A DNA stretch of 58,179 nucleotides, taken from assembly GCF_000974765.1 (NCBI RefSeq), contig NZ_BBWU01000045.1:87501-145679 (forward strand), in the 5' to 3' direction. A program made the position numbers and the translations under genes. The stretch comes from Sphingomonas changbaiensis NBRC 104936 (GTDB taxonomy: Bacteria > Pseudomonadota > Alphaproteobacteria > Sphingomonadales > Sphingomonadaceae). The notes under the pieces were generated by a model. It was given only the letters and a program-made list of their open reading frames with translations, was not told the origin of the DNA and did not search any database. Shown in pieces: positions 53,114 to 58,179 of the stretch (within the stretch, counting starts at the first letter, position 1; the number at the start of each line of letters is the position of its first letter).

Positions 53114-53644
53114 ATGGCGACGGCTTTGATGATGTCGGCTCTTGGCGCGCTGGCGCTGACCAGCGGGATCGCGCTCGCCGCGGGCCAGCCGCATGACATG
53201 GGCGATCACCCGATGGGCGACCTGACCCGCGCGCAGGCGATCGCGATGGCGAACGGCCATTTCGACCGCATGGACGTCAACAAGGACGGCAAGCTCGACC
53301 GCGCCGACCGCGAGGCGATGCATGCCAGAATGGCCGCCGAGATGTTCGACCGCGCCGACGCCAATCACGACGGCATGATCAGCCGTGACGAATGGAATGC
53401 CGGCGCCGCCAAGCTTGCCGAAATGCGCGAACATGGCGGCCCCGGCATGCACGGCCGTCCGATGATGCGGCACATGGGCATGATGGCGGATGCCGACGGC
53501 GACCGCGCAATCACGCGCGAGGAATTCCAGAAGCGTGCGCTCGAACATTTCGACCGGGTCGACGCGAACCACGACGGCACGATCAGCGCGGCGGAGCGCG
53601 AGCAAGCTCACGCCGCGATGCGGGAGCATTCCGAGCGCAAGTAG
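53114..53644 (+). CDS. Secreted EF-hand calcium-binding protein
   Basis: 176 residues with a signal peptide (about 1-23, ending ALAAG). Four EF-hand loops start at D54 (DVNKDGKLDRAD), D82 (DANHDGMISRDE), D126 (DADGDRAITREE) and D150 (DANHDGTISAAE). The first lacks Glu at position 12 and the third has Arg instead of Gly at position 6, so affinities may differ. A Met/His-rich linker (about 108-124) separates the pairs and might bind a transition metal. GGAGGTGGAG precedes the ATG. A two-component system follows. Confidence 0.9.
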   Translation: MATALMMSALGALALTSGIALAAGQPHDMGDHPMGDLTRAQAIAMANGHFDRMDVNKDGKLDRADREAMHARMAAEMFDRADANHDGMISRDEWNAGAAKLAEMREHGGPGMHGRPMMRHMGMMADADGDRAITREEFQKRALEHFDRVDANHDGTISAAEREQAHAAMREHSERK

Positions 53645-53711
53645 CGCGCTCCGGGTGCCTCCGTCCGGCGCACCGCGTCTTTTCCCCTGTGGCGCGGCCG
53701 CCGGAGAGCCG

Positions 53712-53750
53712 GGGCGGACGAGGTTGACCCTGCCTCGTCCGCCCTTTCCT
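53712..53750 (+). terminator. Rho-independent terminator after the EF-hand gene
   Basis: A perfect 12-bp stem GGGCGGACGAGG/CCTCGTCCGCCC with a nine-base loop is followed by TTTCCTTTCC. It lies 68 bases after the EF-hand stop, so the EF-hand gene is probably transcribed separately, at least in part, from the response regulator gene. Confidence 0.75.
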
Positions 53751-53752
53751 TT

Positions 53753-53776
53753 CCTTTCCAAGCCTGCTTGGAAAGG
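53753..53776 (+). promoter_or_regulatory. Hairpin covering the response-regulator ribosome-binding site
   Basis: CCTTTCCAAGC pairs perfectly with GCTTGGAAAGG across a two-base gap (in practice a four-base loop). The 3' arm contains the AAGG of the Shine-Dalgarno AAGGA, six bases before ATG 53784, so folding would mask the ribosome-binding site. Whether it regulates translation or simply adds to termination is not clear. Confidence 0.5.
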
Positions 53777-53783
53777 ATGACCT

Positions 53784-54506
53784 ATGGACGAAAAGCCGCA
53801 CATCCTGCTTGTCGACGACGAGCGCTCGATTCGCGAGCCGCTCGCGACCTATCTGAACCGCAACGGCTTTCGGGTGACGCAGGCGGGGGACGCGGCGCAG
53901 GCGCGCGAGCGGTTGCACGGCTATGCGATCGATCTCGTCATCCTGGACGTGATGATGCCCGGCGAGGATGGGCTCAGCCTCTGCCGCCATATCCGCGAGA
54001 CCTCCGAGCTGCCGGTGATCCTGCTGACCGCGATGGCGGAGGAGACCGACCGCATCGTCGGCCTCGAAATGGGCGCGGACGACTATGTCGTGAAGCCGTT
54101 CAGCCCGCGCGAGCTGGTAGCGCGCATCAAGGTCGTGCTGCGGCGCATCGGCCGTGGCGGCGGCACCAAGCTGCGCGCCCCTGAAACGGGCAATTACGCC
54201 TTTGCCGGCTGGGTGCTGAAGGCAGGCGAGCGCGGGCTGGTCGATCCCGACGGCGTGCAGGTGCCGCTGTCGACCGGAGAGTTCAACCTGATGCTCGCCT
54301 TTGCGACCCATCCGCACCAGGTGCTGAGCCGCGACCAGCTGCTTGACCTTGCCTATGGCCGCGAAGCGCACGCGTTCGACCGGGCGATCGACAATCACAT
54401 CAGCCGATTGAGGCGCAAGATCGAGGCCGACCCGAAGACCCCGGGGCTGATCAAGACCGTCTGGGGCGGTGGCTATACGCTGGCCGCCGACGTGACGCGG
54501 CTTTGA
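53784..54506 (+). CDS. OmpR-family response regulator
   Basis: 240 residues. The receiver domain has the acidic pair D11/D12 (LVDDE), the phospho-acceptor D55 (ILDVMMPG), T82 and K104 (VVKPFSPREL). The C-terminal winged-helix DNA-binding domain includes LSTGEFNLMLAFATHP, HQVLSRDQLLDLAYGRE and ISRLRRKIE, then a VWGGGYTL ending. It partners the kinase that starts in its stop codon (TTGA). Phased repeats upstream of the EF-hand gene may be its target. Confidence 0.95.
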   Translation: MDEKPHILLVDDERSIREPLATYLNRNGFRVTQAGDAAQARERLHGYAIDLVILDVMMPGEDGLSLCRHIRETSELPVILLTAMAEETDRIVGLEMGADDYVVKPFSPRELVARIKVVLRRIGRGGGTKLRAPETGNYAFAGWVLKAGERGLVDPDGVQVPLSTGEFNLMLAFATHPHQVLSRDQLLDLAYGREAHAFDRAIDNHISRLRRKIEADPKTPGLIKTVWGGGYTLAADVTRL

Positions 54507-55840
54507 GGCGCTTCTGGCCCAAGAGTCTCGGCGCGCAGCTTGCGCTGCTGATGGCGCTGGCATTGGGCGTGGCGCAGGCGGTCAATTTCGTGCTGCTGCT
54601 CCAGGCGACCAAGCGCCAGACCTATGTGCAGACGGCGACGCTGGCGATTGCCCGGCTTGCCGAGACCGTGCAGCGGACCCGCACCGGCGCGACGACGCCG
54701 GCCATGCTGCGCGGGTCGATCGCGTCCTCCGCCACCCCGATCCGGCCGGACATGGAGCTGAAGCCGGATGTCGCCACGTTCGCGCGCGAAATGCTCGGCC
54801 AGGTCGGCATCCGCGTCGGCGACATCGAAGCGGCGGAAATCCCGGCGCGGGAGTTCCAGGTCCAGGTCGACGACAAGGGCCGGCTGCTGCGCCAGTCCGC
54901 GGTGCTGCAACGCCGGGTGATCGTCGTATCGGCCGAGATCGCGCCCTCGCGTTGGGTGACGACCGCGGCGCCGCTGCCGCCGCTTCACGCCGGCGTGTTC
55001 GGCGGCCTGATCTTCCAGACCTTCGTGCTGTACGGCTTCATCCTGCTGACCGTCCTCTGGGTCGGCGGACGGCTGGCGCGGCCGCTCGCCGAGCTGCGCG
55101 ACGCCGCCGAGCGCTTCGACCGGCGCAGCGCCCCTGCGCCGATCGCCGAGCAGGGGCCCTCGGACATTCGCCAGCTGATCGCCGCGTTCAACGCGATGCG
55201 CACGCGCATCACGGCGATGCTGGACGAGAAGGACCGGATGTTGGGCGCGATCGGCCACGACCTGCGCACGCCGCTGGCCTCGATGCGCGTGCGCACTGAG
55301 CTGATCGAGGACGACGGCGAACGGGCGCGCATGGCCGCCACGATCGACGACATGAACAAGACGCTCGACGACATATTGTCGCTCGCCCGGCTCGGACGGC
55401 CGAGCGAGCCCGAGCAGCGGGTCGATCTGCCGGCCCTGGTCGAGAGTGTCGCCGAGGAATTCGAGGACCTTGGCGCCGACGTCACGGTGGAAGAGGTCGA
55501 CCGTCTGGCCGTGCCGATGCGGCCGAACCTGGTGAAGCGGGCGGTCCGCAACCTGATCGAGAACGCGCTCAAATATGGCGAGCGGGCCCGCGTTCGCGTG
55601 GTCCCGGAAGATGCATGGGCCGTGGTGGAAGTCGACGACGAAGGCCCCGGCATCCCGCCGCAAGACATGGAACGCATGTTCGAGGCGTTCACGCGCCTTG
55701 AAACGTCGCGCAGCCGCGACACCGGCGGCGCCGGCCTGGGCCTCGCCCTCGCGCGGGCGATCGTCGACGCGCACGGTGGCACGCTGACGCTCCAGAATCG
55801 GGAGCAGGGGCTGCGGGCGACGATGCGGCTGCCGCTCTAG
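54503..55840 (+). CDS. Sensor histidine kinase
   Basis: 445 residues starting with TTG that overlaps the regulator's stop. Membrane helices at about 12-33 and 165-189 bound a periplasmic sensor region of about 130 residues; a HAMP domain follows, then the H-box with H252 (IGHDLRTPLASMRVR), N-box N354 (RNLIENALKYG), and ATP-lid motifs DDEGPGIP and GGAGLGLALA. The signal is unknown; the neighbouring EF-hand protein makes calcium or envelope stress a guess only. Confidence 0.95.
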   Translation: MRRFWPKSLGAQLALLMALALGVAQAVNFVLLLQATKRQTYVQTATLAIARLAETVQRTRTGATTPAMLRGSIASSATPIRPDMELKPDVATFAREMLGQVGIRVGDIEAAEIPAREFQVQVDDKGRLLRQSAVLQRRVIVVSAEIAPSRWVTTAAPLPPLHAGVFGGLIFQTFVLYGFILLTVLWVGGRLARPLAELRDAAERFDRRSAPAPIAEQGPSDIRQLIAAFNAMRTRITAMLDEKDRMLGAIGHDLRTPLASMRVRTELIEDDGERARMAATIDDMNKTLDDILSLARLGRPSEPEQRVDLPALVESVAEEFEDLGADVTVEEVDRLAVPMRPNLVKRAVRNLIENALKYGERARVRVVPEDAWAVVEVDDEGPGIPPQDMERMFEAFTRLETSRSRDTGGAGLGLALARAIVDAHGGTLTLQNREQGLRATMRLPL

Positions 55841-55972
55841 ATCCTCCCCTGCAAGGGGAGGGGGACCGCTCGCGAAGCGAGTGGTGGAGGGGTGTCAGCG
55901 TTCGAGATTTATTCTGAGGCGCTGACACCCCTCCGTCGCGCTGCGCGCGCCACCTCCCCTCTAAGGGGAGGA
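55841..55972. repeat. Nested 132-bp palindromic element
   Basis: The arms ATCCTCCCCT...AGGGGAGG... and ...CCTCCCCT-CTA-AGGGGAGGAT are inverted copies, joined by GGAGGGGTGTCAGCG and its exact complement CGCTGACACCCCTCC around an 18-base centre. Each arm also folds on itself (CTCCCCT-GCA-AGGGGAG; CGCTCGCGAAGCGAG; GCGCGC-TGC-GCGCGC-like). It begins one base after the kinase stop and probably ends that transcript. I recall similar sequences in many alphaproteobacterial genomes. Confidence 0.85.
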
Positions 55973-56018
55973 TTGCAGGACCGTTCCAAATCACGCGCTC
56001 TTGCCCTAACCACGCCCC

Positions 56019-58163
56019 ATGCTCACGCTCGCCCTGCTCCTCGCCGCCGCCGCTCCGCAATCCGATCTCGCTCGCTTGCAGGCGGAAGCCGCGCACGTCA
56101 CGATTACGCGGGACGATTGGGGCATCGCCCACGTGAGGGGGCGCAGCGATGCCGACGCGGTGTTCGGCGCGATCTATGCCCAGGCCGAAGACGACTTCAA
56201 TCGCGTCGAGCGCAATTATCTGATCGCGCTCGGCCGGCAAGCCGAGGCGGACGGCGAGGAGAAGATCTGGGACGATCTGCGCGCGCGCCTGTACGTCGAC
56301 GAGGCGACCTTGCGCGCCGCCTATGCGCGCAGCCCCAAGCCGATGCAGGCGCTGATGAACGCCTGGGCGGACGGGCTCAATTATTACCTCGCCACGCATC
56401 CAGAGGTTAAGCCCAAGGCGATCGCGCGGTTCGAGCCGTGGATGGCGCTCTCGTTCACCGAAGGCAGCATCGGCGGCGATATCGAACGGATCGATCTCGA
56501 CCAGCTCCGCGCCTTCTACGGCGGCAAGCCGCCCGCTATCGCCCAGGCCGACACAGGCGAGAAGGAACCGTCAGGCTCCAACGGCTTCGCGATCGCGCCG
56601 GCCCTGAGCGCGGACGGCCATGCGCTGCTGCTGATCAACCCGCACACCAGCTTCTTCTTCCGCTCCGAGCTGCAGATGACCAGCGACGAGGGGCTGAACG
56701 CTTACGGCGCGAGCACCTGGGGCCAGTTCTTCATCTACCAGGGCTTCAACCCGCATATCGGCTGGATGCACACGTCGAGCGGCGTCGACGTGGTGGACGA
56801 GTTCGCGGAAACGATCGAGCGCAAGGGCAGCCGGCTGTTCTACCGCTATGGCGGGCAGCTGCGGCCGGTTGAGACGCGGGTGATCACCGTCCGCTACCGC
56901 ACGCCCGACGGCGGCACGGCGGCGCGCAGCTTCACCACCTATCGCACCCATCACGGCCCGATCGTGCGCGATGCCAAGGGCAAGTGGATCGCGTTCGCGA
57001 TGATGTTCAAGCCGGTCGAGGCGCTGCAGCAATCCTGGCTGCGCACCAAGGCGGACGACTTCGCGTCCTTCCTGCAGATTGCCGAGCTGAAGGCCAATTC
57101 GTCGAACAACACGATCTTCGCCGACGACAAGGGGGAAATCGCTTACCTGCATCCGCAATTCGTGCCGATGCGCGACAACCGGTTCGATTACACCAAGCCG
57201 GTCGACGGCAGCGATCCCGCCACCGACTGGAAGGGGCTGACGCCGCTTGCCCAGCTGCCGCACGTCGTCAGCCCGCCGAACGGTTGGGTAATGAACACCA
57301 ACAACTGGCCCTATTCCGCCGCCGGGGAAAACAGCCCGCGCCAGGCCGACTTCCCGCGCTACATGGATACCTTCGGCGAGAACCCGCGCGGCATCCACGC
57401 GACGATGCTGCTGAAGGACCGGCGCGATTTCACGCTGCCGTTGCTGCTGGATTCGGCGTTCGATTCCTACCTGCCGGCCTTCGCGCGGCTGATCCCCACG
57501 CTGGTTCAGGCCTATGACGGGCTGCCGGCCGGCGACCCGCTGAAGGCGAAGCTGAAAGGCCAGATCGCGCTGCTTCGGACGTGGGACTATCGCTGGGGCA
57601 TCGCCTCGCAGCCGACCTCGCTCGCCGTTTTCTGGGGTGAGGCGCTGTGGAAGGATGCGAAGGCCCCGGCCGAAGCCGAGGGCGTCAACATCTATGATTT
57701 CATGGCCGACCGGACGACGCCGAAGCAGAAGCTGCAGGCGCTGGCCGAAGCGTCGGACCAGCTGGAACGGGACTTCGGCCATTGGGGCGTCGCCTGGGGC
57801 GAGATCAACCGTTTCCAGCGGCTGACCGGCGATATCGTCCAGCCGTTCAACGACAAGGCGCCGAGCATTCCGGTGCCGTTCACGTCGTCGCGCTGGGGCT
57901 CGCTCGCGTCATTCGGGGCGAAGGCTTATCCGGGAACGAAGCGCTGGTACGGCACCAGCGGCAACAGCTTTGTCGCCGTGATCGACTTCGGCCCCAAGGT
58001 CCGCGCGCGGGCAATCACGGCCGGCGGCGAAAGCGGCCACCCGGAGTCGCCGCACTTCAACGACGAGGCGGAGCGCTACACGACCGGCAATTTCCGCGAG
58101 GTCTATTTCTGGCCGGATCAGCTGAAGGGCCACACCGAGCGGGTCTACCGGCCAGGGGAGTAA
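56019..58163 (+). CDS. Penicillin acylase-family N-terminal nucleophile hydrolase
   Basis: 714 residues. A signal peptide (MLTLALLLAAAAPQ) directs it to the periplasm. VTITRDDWGIAHVRG and AIYAQAEDDFNRVERNYLIALGR-type sequence match the alpha-chain start; G186-S187 in PSGSNGFAIAP is the expected autocleavage site, freeing Ser as nucleophile of the beta chain. HTSFFFRSELQM and the NSSNNTIFADDKGEIAYLHP segment fit the beta chain. Relatives hydrolyse acyl amides, including penicillins and acyl-homoserine lactones; the substrate here is unknown. Confidence 0.92.
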   Translation: MLTLALLLAAAAPQSDLARLQAEAAHVTITRDDWGIAHVRGRSDADAVFGAIYAQAEDDFNRVERNYLIALGRQAEADGEEKIWDDLRARLYVDEATLRAAYARSPKPMQALMNAWADGLNYYLATHPEVKPKAIARFEPWMALSFTEGSIGGDIERIDLDQLRAFYGGKPPAIAQADTGEKEPSGSNGFAIAPALSADGHALLLINPHTSFFFRSELQMTSDEGLNAYGASTWGQFFIYQGFNPHIGWMHTSSGVDVVDEFAETIERKGSRLFYRYGGQLRPVETRVITVRYRTPDGGTAARSFTTYRTHHGPIVRDAKGKWIAFAMMFKPVEALQQSWLRTKADDFASFLQIAELKANSSNNTIFADDKGEIAYLHPQFVPMRDNRFDYTKPVDGSDPATDWKGLTPLAQLPHVVSPPNGWVMNTNNWPYSAAGENSPRQADFPRYMDTFGENPRGIHATMLLKDRRDFTLPLLLDSAFDSYLPAFARLIPTLVQAYDGLPAGDPLKAKLKGQIALLRTWDYRWGIASQPTSLAVFWGEALWKDAKAPAEAEGVNIYDFMADRTTPKQKLQALAEASDQLERDFGHWGVAWGEINRFQRLTGDIVQPFNDKAPSIPVPFTSSRWGSLASFGAKAYPGTKRWYGTSGNSFVAVIDFGPKVRARAITAGGESGHPESPHFNDEAERYTTGNFREVYFWPDQLKGHTERVYRPGE

Positions 58164-58179
58164 AGCCCCTCTCCCGCTT

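Overview
The window is high-GC, densely packed alphaproteobacterial chromosome. I infer a sphingomonad (Sphingomonadales) from the complete hopanoid gene set, the DUF3597, DUF5996, heparinase and TelA/XpaC-type genes, start-stop overlaps between most neighbouring genes, and short intergenic palindromes of a kind common in that group. I see no insertion sequence, prophage, CRISPR array or plasmid function.

Positions 1-20770 form a hopanoid synthesis and transport supercluster. From the left edge it holds hpnN (cut by the edge, reading left), then hpnI-hpnK-hpnL plus a small DUF2141 secreted protein (reading right), then mlaA and hpnM (reading left). ispH and hpnH read right. The compact hpnA-B-C-D-E-F-G operon reads left, and a second set, hpnI-hpnJ-hpnK, reads right. 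Together they cover isoprenoid supply (IspH), squalene formation (HpnC/D/E), cyclisation (HpnF), side-chain addition (HpnH/G), head-group sugar chemistry (HpnA, B, I, J, K) and lipid traffic (HpnL, HpnM, MlaA, HpnN). HpnI and HpnK are each present twice, and only the second set has HpnJ.

Positions 20771-32858 are mixed: a small membrane ORF, an acidic protein with a good EcfG-type general-stress promoter, OsmC, a Bcr/CflA-like exporter, DUF3597, a 2-oxoglutarate/Fe oxygenase, tRNA-Gln(CTG), a DmpA/BapA-type self-cleaving aminopeptidase, a doxX-xpaC-telA group, a channel-like protein overlapping an arginase-family gene, and an alcohol dehydrogenase/Gfo-Idh pair. Positions 32953-49355 are largely housekeeping: polA, a flippase, the rsmB-rpe-heparinase-purH operon, tsaD-gpsA, hemC-hemD with a mitofilin-like gene, queE and threonine synthase. 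Positions 49396-58163 hold DUF5996, tRNA-Gly(TCC), a beta-helix/RTX protein with exact 258-bp internal repeats, a four-EF-hand protein next to an OmpR-type two-component system, and a penicillin-acylase-family enzyme.

The most notable points are the duplicated HpnI/HpnK modules with an in-window export set, a CTG start codon for the second hpnK, a REP-like palindrome inserted in frame inside tsaD, and phased direct repeats upstream of the EF-hand gene that look like an OmpR-family binding array. A hairpin also covers the ribosome-binding site of the response regulator. No gene-free stretch exceeds 300 bases; the largest gaps are 2106-2313, 52884-53113, 55841-56018 and 7370-7543.
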